A DNA stretch of 64,000 nt from Naegleria lovaniensis. Lineage: Eukaryota > Heterolobosea > Eutetramitea > Acrasida > Naegleriidae. The number at the start of each line of letters is the position of its first letter. Positions within the stretch are counted from its first letter, which is position 1. The stretch lies in contig NW_025407851.1 of the NCBI RefSeq assembly GCF_003324165.1, positions 62,001 through 126,000 on the forward strand. The letters run 5' to 3'. Under the pieces are notes generated by a model. The model ran no database searches. It worked only from the letters and a program-made list of their open reading frames with translations, and had not been told where the DNA came from. Shown here in pieces: positions 1 through 10,162 of the stretch. The position numbers and the translations under genes are program-made.

Positions 1-27
1 CTACTACTACTACTACTACTACTACTG
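1..27. repeat. CTA trinucleotide repeat at the window edge
   Basis: Nine perfect CTA units open the window. Read on the minus strand they are AGT/GTA/TAG units. In the frame after a Pro-rich stretch they would encode a Ser run, so they may lie in coding sequence of the MUS81 gene that runs off the left edge, or in one of its introns. Confidence 0.9.
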
Positions 28-28
28 G

Positions 29-1698
29 TCAGAGCAGCAATACGTGTGCTATGTGGTGGCGGTGGAGGTGGAGGTGCATATCTTGTGTATCATCATATGA
101 TTTCTTTCTCTTTTTGGATTGACATGTATCAAGCATTATTAAGGTTTCTTGATCCGTTAGTGATGAATTCTTCTTACTTTGTACAATGGTGATTGATTCA
201 TGATTGGAATGTAAAGTCTTGTGATTTGGTGTGTATAATACCAAAGAGGAATGATCCACAATGAGTGCATGTAGTAAATCATTTGCATTCTCGGTACATC
301 TCGATTCTTTTACAAGTCCAGTGGCTATTATTGTATCATCTTCTCGCGTGGAATATTGTGGAATGGAATCAAAGATTTGCTCTTCTAAAATGAATCGATT
401 GTGTGGACATGAAACGACTATTCGAACCATTCGACAGAGTGATCCACTTTTTCTATCCATACTCATTTTGGCATTATTGAGTGTCATTGTTTCTTTGAGA
501 TGATCATCCACATAAAATGCCTTGATTCCAAAGCTATGGAAATCAATATTACTTCTTGAATCAGTATCGTCATTCTCATCATCAATAATGAAAATTGGTG
601 CCGAGAAGGATGGGATGAGATTATTATTTGGTGTTGAAAGGCGATCAGAACGCACATGATCCACTATGGATGTACACACAGAATTTGCAGGACTTGGTGT
701 CATGTTTACAAGTTTCTGGCTGTTCTGTGGTGGAAGTAAATCCATATCTAAATCAGGATCAGACTCCATGAAGAGTGTAATGTATTTTGTGATGAATCAT
801 TGGTGTTTCTCGATGTCTTTTTCGAATATTTTGCCTTACTGTTTGATGTCATTTGATCATTATGAATTTCCAATTGTATGTATGGCTCTTCCTGAGAATA
901 TGTCGAAGAACTACTGCTAAGCTCTTCTTCAGATTCATTCCATGTAAATGTCTTGTCGAACATGTCTTTTTCTGCTTTGTGAAGTCTTCTTGCTACCCTT
1001 CTTCCATATTTTGTTAGGCAATATTTTCCTTTTTTATGAGAGAACACATATTCATGATCTATGAGAGTTTTCATTGAGCTCCATCCTGTATAATTAGACC
1101 CATTCGTACTTCTATCCATCGATGTATCTGTTAATTGTCCACATGTTTCAACTATTTGTTGTTTCGTTACTGTTTCACAATTATTTTCTTTACAAAGTCT
1201 ATACATTGATATCATGATTGCCCAAGCAGCAGATTTAAATTTTGGCATGTATTTTCTTTTTCTCTTTTTCTGTTTTGTCCGAGAATTTGATCCATTATTG
1301 TCAGACGATGAAGATACGCCACACAATGTATCACTGTCATGAATATATTGTTGATTGGTCAAAGAAATATCTTCTGCTTCTAATGAAGGTACTCCCAAGT
1401 CAATATTATTATCTTTTAAATATTTATCAATTTTGAATGCAGTTTTACCTCCAATTCCCTTCAAAGCCTTTGCTTCGGTTCCATTATAAATCTTTTTTGG
1501 ATGTTCTTCAATGGAAGTTATGGCAGTCCTAAGAGTACGGTAATAATGATTTGAAGAAGAAGGCTGCCCACATCGAGATAATTCATCTTCCAAACATTTG
1601 ATAATGTGAGGATTGAGTTGTCTTCCGATCGGAATGTTCGACGATGAGCCTTCTTCGACCAACGATCGAGAGTTTTTACTTCTCGATTTTGGTGGCAT
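29..1698 (-). CDS. MUS81: MUS81-like structure-specific endonuclease, N-terminal part (3' end unresolved)
   Basis: MUS81 with its EME partner cuts branched DNA such as stalled forks and nicked Holliday junctions in the nucleus. Residues about 25-95 form the N-terminal helix-hairpin-helix (NGTEAKALKGIGGKTAFKI). Residues about 150-235 match the MUS81 winged helix, with YMPKFKSAAWAIM and the later KGKYCLTKYGRRVARRL. Two open frames join through a 92-bp intron: donor GTAAGG at 839 and acceptor ATTTAG ending at 748, which keeps frame (exon 840-1698, then 747 downward). The second exon is a Ser/Asp-rich linker. The ERCC4 nuclease domain with its ERKxxxD motif is absent and must lie left of the window. 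The frame closes at 29, but a good donor (GTAAGA, 177) suggests the exon may end at 178. The start ATG follows an A-rich leader. Confidence 0.8.
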
Positions 1699-1823
1699 TT
1701 TTTATTGGTGATAAATCGATTTTCCAATCCTTATATCCAATCATGTTTATTGACATATTTATTAACAAACCAATCATCAGATGAAATTTCCTTAAAATTT
1801 CCTGAACATGAAAAATCCTTTTG

Positions 1824-2926
1824 TTAAAATTTAAAGACATTGGTTTCATTATATCCAAACTTGTCTTTCAAGAGACCAGTAACTTCGCCTTGTTCTTTTG
1901 GACTCTTCTTTTGGCCACACAACAAATCATAGAATGGTGGAGGACCACATACACTCACCAAGACATCACTGGAAGGTTTTGGTAATCCAAATTGTTTCAA
2001 CATTTCATGATTCACAAAACCTCTTCCTTGAATGGAAGCATCAGCAGTCTTATTTGGATCAGCATCAACAGTATAGAACACTTTAAATTGATTTGGATGC
2101 TGCTTAGCAAGAGTATCTAATTCCTTCTTTAGTAAAATATCTTCTGGAGTTTTGTTCGCATAGAGAAGAGTAATTTTAGTGGAATCATTGGAATTGGATA
2201 AAATTTCTTGAATTAATTGATAGGATGGAGTAATTCCTGTTCCAGCACTTAGGAATATCATTTCCTTCTTCATGTTAGGTTTGTAATCATATTTTAGCAA
2301 TGGTCCTTTAAATTCTAAAGAGTCTCCAATTTTCATTTCATGAATTTTTTTGCTTAATTTACCATTGGGATACTTAAATCATCATGGTTTAAAGTTTTGA
2401 TCGATGCGATAAGAATGTATCAAAATATGTACGATGTAATACCATTGGTTGGTCGTGAATCATCGCCGAGTATAAAATTTTGGGTCAAAAGTTTCCTTCT
2501 ACGTTGCTCGATACTTACAGCCTTGATCAATAAATTCATAAATCCAACATCTCCATTTCTATTGATTGGAGTGTAAGGTCTTACCACAACTTCATCTCCA
2601 ACATTTGCCTTGACAAATACACAACTAGCGACTGGCATGTTCAACTTTTTGAGAATCTTCAATCCATCCTCATTTACTTGATCAACATCTTCCAAAGCAA
2701 ACGTAAAAATGGAGGTATCATGACTGATAGGCTTCACTTCTTTCAATTTAAAGGTTTGAAAAACTTCAGGATTTAAAGCATTTTCGTATTCAATTTTTTC
2801 AGTGTTGAACTCACGCAAATCATTGACAAATTTTTGTTCATTATCGGGAATTGGATTTCTCCAACGATTAATACCAGCGGTGAGTGCAGCACCTCCTCCT
2901 GCAAGGACAAGTAAACGTCTGTACAT
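1824..2926 (-). CDS. NADH-cytochrome b5 reductase (2 exons)
   Basis: This flavoprotein passes electrons from NADH to cytochrome b5 for lipid and sterol desaturation or related reductions. Exon 1 is 2519-2926 and exon 2 is 1824-2372, joined by a 146-bp intron (donor GTAAGT, acceptor TTTAAG). The product is 318 residues, the usual size. It has an N-terminal hydrophobic anchor with a basic flank (MYRRLLVLAGGGAAL), which suits the mitochondrial outer membrane or ER. The FAD-binding signature is VRPYTPINRNGDVGF, followed across the splice by YPNGKLSKKIHEM. The NADH domain carries LSAGTGITPSYQLI and the CGPPPF motif near the end. The gene is divergent from the Yos1-like gene, with start codons 95 bp apart. 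Confidence 0.93.
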
Positions 2927-3021
2927 GATGGTTCAATAGTTGATGATGCGGAGAGAGAAAGGGTAGTGATGACGATCAAATGATTTTTTAACTCGTGTTG
3001 CATCACGCCCAACTCGAAAAA

Positions 3022-3237
3022 ATGGGTCTCTTGTCTTTTAGCGATTTGATCATCGGATTTACTCTCCTGCTCAATTCTGTTGCTGTACTGAACATTAACA
3101 TTCTTCCAAAAGAGCAATCATCATCAGTGATGGAAACGATAAAACAATTTATTTCGGATGTTCAAGCCTTGAGAGTGTTTATTGCAGTTTGGAATTTTTT
3201 GGTAATATTTCTAATGATTGTTTTCTTCTCATCGTAA
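3022..3237 (+). CDS. Yos1/IER3IP1-like small membrane protein
   Basis: Yos1/IER3IP1 proteins are about 80-residue, two-span membrane proteins needed for ER-to-Golgi COPII transport. The predicted 71-residue product begins MGLLSFSDLIIGFTLLLNSVAVLN, which matches the family start (hydrophobic helix then NAVAVLN). It has a polar loop and ends in a second hydrophobic helix with the conserved R-V-x-(A/I) approach (LRVFIAVWNFLVIFL). The start at 3022 is preferred over the upstream in-frame ATG at 2995 because family members begin directly before the first helix. The assignment rests on length, topology and short motifs. Confidence 0.72.
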   Translation: MGLLSFSDLIIGFTLLLNSVAVLNINILPKEQSSSVMETIKQFISDVQALRVFIAVWNFLVIFLMIVFFSS

Positions 3238-3424
3238 AATGAGCACACAGCATTTCATCATCAAGAAATACCATTATTATTCTCCCACATTACATGATCA
3301 CAATTTTTCCTACGTATTCCCACACAGGAAAAAGCATCATTGGCTTCAACCGATCCAATTACAAATTTCATGCAAACAATAATTTAATATTATCAGAATT
3401 TTATTTAACTATTATTATGTGATT

Positions 3425-3952
3425 TCAATTTAATCGCATCATCTCGTCAATGGTATCAATATATTCTTTAAATTTGTCCCATTCATCCTGACTCATGGCA
3501 ATACCCTTTTTTGTTGGCTTATCTTCATAATACTCTCTAATGTGTACATATTTCTGTCTTCTATATGTATTCACTGTGATTCTCTTTTTTCCAGTAAACA
3601 TGATGACATAATCTCCATTATCAGCTTTTACATATTTCGGAGCTGATGATTCTTGTTTCGATTTCTTGGTGACTGGTTCATCGGAACTCGTTGATGATGC
3701 AACTTCGGAGTGAGTTCTCTTTTTTTCTTCCTCTTCTTCCTCAGCACGATTGACTTCTTCTTGCAATATTTTCTTGAGTGCATCTTTTTGTGACGAAAGA
3801 GAAACTCCTAAATCTTCCTCCAATTTTTCACGTACTGCTTTCATTGATACTGGATTATCATCATCGTGTTCATTGACAATTTGACGAACTTTTTTGCGAA
3901 GAATTTGTTCGCTGACAATCGTTGGTGGAGGCTGTGATGAATCTTTAGGCAT
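3425..3952 (-). CDS. SUB1: PC4/SUB1 transcriptional coactivator with DEK-C-like N-terminus
   Basis: PC4/SUB1 binds single-stranded DNA at promoters and supports RNA polymerase II initiation, elongation and repair. The 175-residue product has an N-terminal helical region like a DEK C-terminal domain (about 14-65: EQILRKKVRQIV then VSMKAVREKLEEDLG). An acidic Glu run (about 70-80) and a basic KKSKQ linker follow. The PC4 domain is at about 105-172, with GDYVIMFTGKKRITVNTYR, YVHIREYYED and PTKKGIAMSQDEWDKF. Fused DEK-C plus PC4 is a known plant and protist architecture. The ATG follows an A-rich leader. The gene has no intron. Confidence 0.92.
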   Translation of the reverse strand: MPKDSSQPPPTIVSEQILRKKVRQIVNEHDDDNPVSMKAVREKLEEDLGVSLSSQKDALKKILQEEVNRAEEEEEEKKRTHSEVASSTSSDEPVTKKSKQESSAPKYVKADNGDYVIMFTGKKRITVNTYRRQKYVHIREYYEDKPTKKGIAMSQDEWDKFKEYIDTIDEMMRLN

Positions 3953-4073
3953 TTTTTTGAATGGCCAGACACGATTTCTTTATCCAATTGTTTTGAAAAA
4001 GCACTCCAACACCAAGTAACATTCGAATTGTTGTTGTTTATGAAGGAAATGGTACAAAACCAAACTCTTTGAG

Positions 4074-5528
4074 TTAAATGACAAATTGTTTCTTGTCTGT
4101 AACCAATTCACTTCTTCCATACCACTCAAATTCACCAAACAAGTTATCAAACTTGCCCAATTGTAAACTTTGCAATCTAAAGGTCACTCGAGGTCCAATT
4201 TCATTAATTTTAACTCCTTTCGTGACAGTTACTGTCTTTTTCGCGTGGTTCTCTACTCGTTGAGAAATGTCATCTTCATTGGCAATTTCTTCTTCACTCA
4301 TTTCATCCTCTTCATCTTCATCATCACTTTGTTGAATATCCATTTCATTGTTCACAACTTTCAATTGCTTGTTCAATTTCTCAATTTCTTGTTTCACGTT
4401 TCTTGCCAAATAGACATCATCTCGATCATATTCTGAATGATCATTTCCCTTATTCTTTTCATCAACATCATAGAATTGATAAATATGATGTCTAAAGAAT
4501 ATAAAATCACGTTGATTGTGGAGCGTTACTACTCTTCTTCCTGTGAAATTAGGTTTTTGAGGGAACATGGCTTGAAACATTCTTGCCACTCTATAACCCA
4601 AACGTGTTGTAAAATTGTTCAATATCAATTCTGGATAGTACTTTTGGCAATAATCTCTATCAATTTTAGCTTGAGTAACATTTCTCAAATCCTTTCTTAA
4701 TTTGGGAAATGATAATCTAAAAGTAGCACTTGGTCCATGAGGTAAATGAATTAATAGACAAGATGAAGGTTTGTTATTACGTTCACCAATGACCATGACA
4801 TCGGTGTAGTCATTCTTTTCGGCATATTTCAAAACATCCTTCACGTAATATTGTTTTCTTCTCATGAAAATACTATTTGGAATACAACTCAATAATTCCT
4901 TAATAAATATCATTGTAAATTTAGATGCTGATTTAGCCTTATTCAACATGGCATTATACTGAGTGGTAATCAAGATTTTTGGCTCTTTTCCATTCTTGAA
5001 ATATTCTTCAAATTCATCCATATTCTCTTCTTCTGCCAATGTTTCTTGTTTTGCTTGTTGAACTTGTTCATTGAAATTCTTAATATATTCCAAATCATTT
5101 TCAGGGTGATAGTTAGTCTTGTATGGAGTGATGATTGAGGGATCATAAATTCTTTTGTCTTCTTGTGTTTTTGGTTGTTGAACTGGAACTCCTAAACTTC
5201 GACGTTCTTTTCTGTTTTTACTTTGTAAAATTCTTTTTAGTTTTCGTTGTTTGGTCACAATTTCATGTTTTTGATCTGAATTTTTGATATTTCTAGGATT
5301 AATTCTCAAGAGCGGATATTGATCTGTTAATTCAGCAGGTTTGATATAGGGTTGAGAAGGAGTAACATCAGGAATGATCTTTGCCACTTGATGAATATTC
5401 TTCTTGTTCTTTTTTTTGAACAATGCTGCCGAGTCTTTATCGTCCGATGCAGTCTTCATGTATTTTGCAATGTTGTAATCGGCACGTTTCGTATGGCCAT
5501 GTTGATTCTTGTAGTAGTGGTCTTTCAT
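4074..5528 (-). CDS. RPF1: Ribosome production factor 1 (BRIX domain)
   Basis: RPF1 acts in the nucleolus during 60S subunit assembly and processing of 27S pre-rRNA. The 484-residue intronless product has a basic N-terminus (QRKLKRILQSKNRKERRSLG), a short family motif (RIYDPSIITP) and a BRIX domain at about 180-360. The domain opens with PKILITTQYNA and contains LIHLPHGPSATFRLS, LNNFTTRLGYRVARMFQAMFP and RRVVTLHNQRDFIFFRHH. An acidic run (about 400-420) precedes the conserved end, with NEIGPRVTFRL and FEWYGRSELVTDKKQFVI. The length exceeds the yeast protein (295) mainly because of the N-terminal and acidic extensions. Confidence 0.93.
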   Translation of the reverse strand: MKDHYYKNQHGHTKRADYNIAKYMKTASDDKDSAALFKKKNKKNIHQVAKIIPDVTPSQPYIKPAELTDQYPLLRINPRNIKNSDQKHEIVTKQRKLKRILQSKNRKERRSLGVPVQQPKTQEDKRIYDPSIITPYKTNYHPENDLEYIKNFNEQVQQAKQETLAEEENMDEFEEYFKNGKEPKILITTQYNAMLNKAKSASKFTMIFIKELLSCIPNSIFMRRKQYYVKDVLKYAEKNDYTDVMVIGERNNKPSSCLLIHLPHGPSATFRLSFPKLRKDLRNVTQAKIDRDYCQKYYPELILNNFTTRLGYRVARMFQAMFPQKPNFTGRRVVTLHNQRDFIFFRHHIYQFYDVDEKNKGNDHSEYDRDDVYLARNVKQEIEKLNKQLKVVNNEMDIQQSDDEDEEDEMSEEEIANEDDISQRVENHAKKTVTVTKGVKINEIGPRVTFRLQSLQLGKFDNLFGEFEWYGRSELVTDKKQFVI

Positions 5529-6780
5529 TTTGTATAATTGATTGACATCGGTAATGACTGGAGTGGTGGTGGTGGTTGGAGTTGATGTAGCCTTGTTACT
5601 ACCTTACCCAATAGAATGAAACATTCTCATATTTAAATTATACAAAACAAGGAACGAATCTGTAAGGATGATGCAAATCCAGGTGTCGTTACCCAGAGTG
5701 ACCGTGGCAGCTTCCTCAAATCAAAAAGGAACATTTACTTTTGAAACTTGGTGTTGAATCTATAGCATGTTGGATTTCAAATGAAATAATTTCAAAGAAA
5801 CTGAGTGTGCCATTGTTGTGTAACGCATTTCTTTTACTTCCCAATGTTTTTGACCACTTACACACACATCATGCTATTGAATCCTTCTGTTTTCAATAGC
5901 ATTCAACCTCTCGTCTCACGGTCACACCTGGATCATGGATTATATAATTACTTTATTTAGGTATTTCCATAAATTACAAATTACCTCAAATATTTCCTTC
6001 CCTTTCGAACGGTTTCATAGTTCGATTGTTGTCTTCAAACAACTACAAACACTTATATAACACCTTTTTCAAACGGCTGATTTCTTGAAATGTATAATTG
6101 TTTTGTCACGTGCTTCACTCTTAACATCCATTGAACATGGTCAAGTGTTCTCTTTTGTGTCGACACAAACAAAAATCAACAACAACCTCTCCAGTGTGTG
6201 TGTGAGTGTACTCTCATCTTGACAACATCTTGCAAAATAATTACATAGCATCACATAAACTCGATTCTAGACGTTGTTAATATCAATTGAGTACTCTTTT
6301 CTCTGTAAGATTGCACCTTCACGAGTGGAGCCTTCGATTGTAAGAGTAGTCATTAAGTCTCGGGCATATATACTGTAAATACCTTTCCGAACGCACACAC
6401 AACCACTTCATTTTACAACCAAATATTTGAAATTAGTTTTCTTTGTTTACAATTTGCAAATAGTGAACAAATTTTGAAACAAAATATCACACCCTTCTCA
6501 TAAATCAACAACAGGTGAGAGATCACAACAAATTCTCTCACACAAGCTTTGCCTTTGATCAAAAACTTTCAAAAGCATTGAAAAGTCTCTTTTCAGGTGA
6601 GGGTCTCATTTTTGCCCACTTTCACGGTTACTATTTTAGAAACCTGAACGAATTAACAAGGAATCCAATACGAGAGAAGAATTGTTGTCTTCGAAACGTT
6701 CGAGTGCGTACTGATATTGATCTTCTTTACACATCTTCTTCTTCAATACAAACGAAATTCCTGGTGTCACACACAAGAAA
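5529..6780. other. Gene-free interval upstream of the MAP kinase
   Basis: No coding sequence was recognised in these 1.25 kb. It holds the divergent upstream regions of RPF1 (minus) and the MAP kinase (plus). The right half is CA-rich and resembles a long 5' leader. Possible leader-intron borders are GTGAGAG at 6513 and pyrimidine-rich AG acceptors near 6597 and 6640, but nothing in the sequence decides this. Confidence 0.5.
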
Positions 6781-9700
6781 ATGTCAACAAGCCATATATC
6801 CTTGGGTTCAACAGCATCAACAACCAACAAGAACAACAACCATAACAATAATAATCAGTATACTTCTCGAATGAAACAATCTCATCATTCATCACACTTG
6901 TCCGATCAACCACACGCTCATCATCAAGTCGCTGCAACCACATCAAAATATTTTGTTTCATCTTCGGTTTCATCTCACACCAGTAATGGAGTGGTGGTGG
7001 TGTTGAACCATTCTCATCCTAACAGCAACAACAATCATAACTACCATCAACAACACATAATGAACAATAATGGAATTCCTCCACCCTCTTATTATGCCTC
7101 TATTAACACTATGAATGGTGTCACACCTTCACAACAACAACCACTACTCCATCATTCATTAACTGTTGAATCACAGATGATTGATCATGACGACAATATT
7201 CAAACCACGATGATCAAACCTACACTAACAAGTCACAACAATAATAACTCTAACTTGATTTATTATTCAACAATCTCTTCTAATAACAATCATAATCATA
7301 ACAACAACAACAACAACAACGCATGTACTAACTTGACGTCTTGTTCTGATCATCATCACCATGGCAGCTCTCATACTCTTCCACTCGTGAATCATCATCA
7401 GGACAATAATAACCACAACTCATCAATGGTCAATAACAACAACAACAATAACAGCAATAAGAATGCAGTCCTACCTTCTTCAACAACAACAACAACGAAA
7501 CAACAACAACAACCCATTCCATCCACATTGAAACTATCACAACAACAACTACCACTACTCCTCACTCTTCAAAAACAAATCGTTCAAAACTTTGAATTTG
7601 ATACTCCAGCCTCACGTTACAAAGTCACAGATATCATTGGGAATGGAACTTATGGTGTAGTTGCCATTGCATTGGAACAAGAATCACAAGTGCAGGTGGC
7701 TCTTAAAAAGAATATTCGAGTCTTTCCAAACTCAACCACTCAACAACACAATTCTTCCAATGACAAGTATGCTGCGTTTAATAACAGTGGAAAACTTCAT
7801 CAATTAAGAATGTTAAGAGAACTCAAAATACTTCATCATATGAGATCATGTCCATATATTGTAACATTGAGAGACGTTCATGTACCACCCAGTGTTGATT
7901 ATTTAGAAGATATTGAAATGGTTACATCACTCATGGAGGCTGATTTACGTGATATATTTGATAGTGGACAATATTTGTCTCCAAAACATATCAAATGGTT
8001 CATGTATCAAATTGTACTCTCAGTGTATTATTTGCAAAAGGCTCACATTCTTCATCGAGATTTGAAACCTGAGAATGTGTTACTCAACTCACAATGTGAT
8101 GTTTCAATTTGTGATTTTGGTTTGGCGCGAGGATTTTACAATTCGAGAAGAACAAGTTCAGCGACTACTACGACTGTTACTGGCAGTGCTGCTACTACGA
8201 TTGTTGTTACTCCTACTGGTGCTGCTGCTACTGCTACTCTTTCTACTAGTGTAGGCTCAACAACAACAACAACAACCAACACCACTCCAAGTCAAATCGA
8301 TCCAATGACTCTTGTTGAGAATAACACTCGTCTCTCTTCCAATTATGTCGTTTCGAGATGGTATCGACCACCTGAATTGCTCACCAATGCTCCTCATATT
8401 TACAACAAGACTTTGGACATGTGGAGTGTTGGTTGTATCATGTATGAATTACTCTCAGGTGCTGGTGAAGTTCTTTTCAAAGGTACAGGATCTGTGGATC
8501 AAATCAAGAGAATTGTCAAACAATTGGGAACACCCAATGTTGAGGATTTCAATGGATCTGACTCGGCACGTGATTTTGTATTCAACAAATTACCTTTTTA
8601 TCGTCGAAGATCCTTCACAAAGAGATTACCTGCAAATACTTGTCCAATGGCCATTGATCTCATGAAGAGAATGCTTGTATTCAACATGTATAAGAGAATT
8701 ACTCCTGAAGAAGCACTTTTACATCCCTACTTTAGAGAATTCTATGATGTGAATGATTTGAATGTGTGTCCAGAGATGAAACCATTCGACACGGCATGGG
8801 AAGAGGACATGTTCACCAGTGAAGATTTAAAGAGAGAAGCCTATGATACTCTTTGTGAAATTAAGAAACAAATCTTGATGGAATTGACAACTAGTACGAC
8901 GACCATGATGTCATCCAAAGAGCAGCAACAACAGCAACATGATAGGACTACCTCAACGACTGCCTCAACGTCTGCTGCTACGACTGGTACTACGACTGGT
9001 ACGACTGCTACTACAACCACCACCAATAATGATCCATCATTGGGTGAGTTTGGTCATGACCATCATGATGATATTATGGATCATTCCCATTACCTTATTG
9101 AATATGAACATGAGGATTTATCGACTAGTCTTCGTGATGAAATGATGAACCCCACCATACATAATAACCACCCTGGTGGTGGTCGTGTCTCAACCTTAGA
9201 GCATTCTCTAGAAGATTCAACGAGCCTGCTGATGGATCGTACATCTACTACTACTACTTGTAACTTCAATCATGAACACGAATTGAACACATTGAATGAT
9301 GACAATGTATTAACAGTATCCTCCTCTTCGTCGTTGTCACATCCTCCTGTTGTCATGTCCAATAACATGACTCATTATCATTCATCCGATCAACCTGATT
9401 ATTCATCCAAATTTGATCTCTATTTGACATCTAACCCTGGAATCAACAATATGAGTGGAGTTGGTAGTGAGAATGATGACGATGTGAACATGGATCGTGT
9501 TGATGATATGATGTCACTTTCAACTCCTGTTATTTTGAATCAACCCTTACTTCATGTGAATTCATATGAAGAAGAATATCCCACAACCATTCCCTCTTCT
9601 ACTGTGATGAACACCAATGGTACCATTTCAACATTGACAACCTCAACAACCTATCGATTCAATTCGACTCATGGTAAATCTAGTGTGAATTCAGCAGCAG

Positions 9701-9783
9701 CAGCATCGAAACAACATTCACTCGTTTCAACATTCTCACCGCCCACTGTTGTGAATATTTCCTATCAGACCACTCGAGTGTAG
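6781..9783 (+). CDS. MAP kinase with long low-complexity arms and activation-loop insert
   Basis: This is a CMGC-group Ser/Thr kinase of the MAPK family. The N-terminal 270 residues are Asn/His/Gln/Ser/Thr-rich. The catalytic domain (about 279-680) has the glycine loop IGNGTYGVV, the catalytic Lys in VALKKN, HRDLKPEN near 425, DFGLAR at 445-450 and YVVSRWYRPPELL near 522. It also has MAPK subdomains such as EADLRDIF and DMWSVGCIMYELLSG. The TxY phosphorylation site is replaced by S520-N521-Y522. About 60 residues, mostly Thr/Ala/Ser, are inserted between DFGLAR and that motif. A common-docking-like acidic patch (FYDVNDLN) follows the last helix. The C-terminal 300 residues are again low-complexity. 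One exon encodes 1,000 residues, more than twice the usual size. Substrates cannot be told from the sequence. Confidence 0.88.
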   Translation: MSTSHISLGSTASTTNKNNNHNNNNQYTSRMKQSHHSSHLSDQPHAHHQVAATTSKYFVSSSVSSHTSNGVVVVLNHSHPNSNNNHNYHQQHIMNNNGIPPPSYYASINTMNGVTPSQQQPLLHHSLTVESQMIDHDDNIQTTMIKPTLTSHNNNNSNLIYYSTISSNNNHNHNNNNNNNACTNLTSCSDHHHHGSSHTLPLVNHHQDNNNHNSSMVNNNNNNNSNKNAVLPSSTTTTTKQQQQPIPSTLKLSQQQLPLLLTLQKQIVQNFEFDTPASRYKVTDIIGNGTYGVVAIALEQESQVQVALKKNIRVFPNSTTQQHNSSNDKYAAFNNSGKLHQLRMLRELKILHHMRSCPYIVTLRDVHVPPSVDYLEDIEMVTSLMEADLRDIFDSGQYLSPKHIKWFMYQIVLSVYYLQKAHILHRDLKPENVLLNSQCDVSICDFGLARGFYNSRRTSSATTTTVTGSAATTIVVTPTGAAATATLSTSVGSTTTTTTNTTPSQIDPMTLVENNTRLSSNYVVSRWYRPPELLTNAPHIYNKTLDMWSVGCIMYELLSGAGEVLFKGTGSVDQIKRIVKQLGTPNVEDFNGSDSARDFVFNKLPFYRRRSFTKRLPANTCPMAIDLMKRMLVFNMYKRITPEEALLHPYFREFYDVNDLNVCPEMKPFDTAWEEDMFTSEDLKREAYDTLCEIKKQILMELTTSTTTMMSSKEQQQQQHDRTTSTTASTSAATTGTTTGTTATTTTTNNDPSLGEFGHDHHDDIMDHSHYLIEYEHEDLSTSLRDEMMNPTIHNNHPGGGRVSTLEHSLEDSTSLLMDRTSTTTTCNFNHEHELNTLNDDNVLTVSSSSSLSHPPVVMSNNMTHYHSSDQPDYSSKFDLYLTSNPGINNMSGVGSENDDDVNMDRVDDMMSLSTPVILNQPLLHVNSYEEEYPTTIPSSTVMNTNGTISTLTTSTTYRFNSTHGKSSVNSAAAASKQHSLVSTFSPPTVVNISYQTTRV

Positions 9784-10162
9784 CTACATTCATAAGAAGA
9801 AGACATATCACTCGAATTCGTGCTTAAGGATAATTTTTATTTGGCAATGTGAGGCTCAACAACAATCATCCTAATAATGTCGTGTCGTGTGGTTTGTGCA
9901 TCACCTTGATGGTTTTACTTTCAGTACTGTTGATTGAACCTCCTCAATGATGGAACAACAACAAATAAAATTCATATCATACAACAAGCATTCATTCTTG
10001 TGTGCTACTTTAAATCGATGAGCGTTCTTCTTTAAAATTGAATTTTGTCTTCGCTCGTTGTGTCGTGAACTTGATTACAACACACGCTTGTTGTTCCAAC
10101 GATACCAAGCATTTAAAAAAAATCCCTCTCGTCATCATTCTCTCTGGTTGCCGACTCTCATC
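9784..10162. other. Interval between MAP kinase and cullin
   Basis: It contains the MAP kinase 3' trailer and the cullin leader. A short in-frame extension of the cullin reading frame upstream to 10058 exists, but it lacks cullin similarity. Nothing else was recognised. Confidence 0.4.

Noticed and set aside
261-503. Plus-strand open frame opposite MUS81
   Set aside because: Lies entirely opposite the better supported MUS81 linker exon.
8841-9145. Val- and Leu-rich frames overlapping the MAP kinase tail
   Set aside because: Artefacts of ACN/CAN repeats read in other frames or on the other strand.
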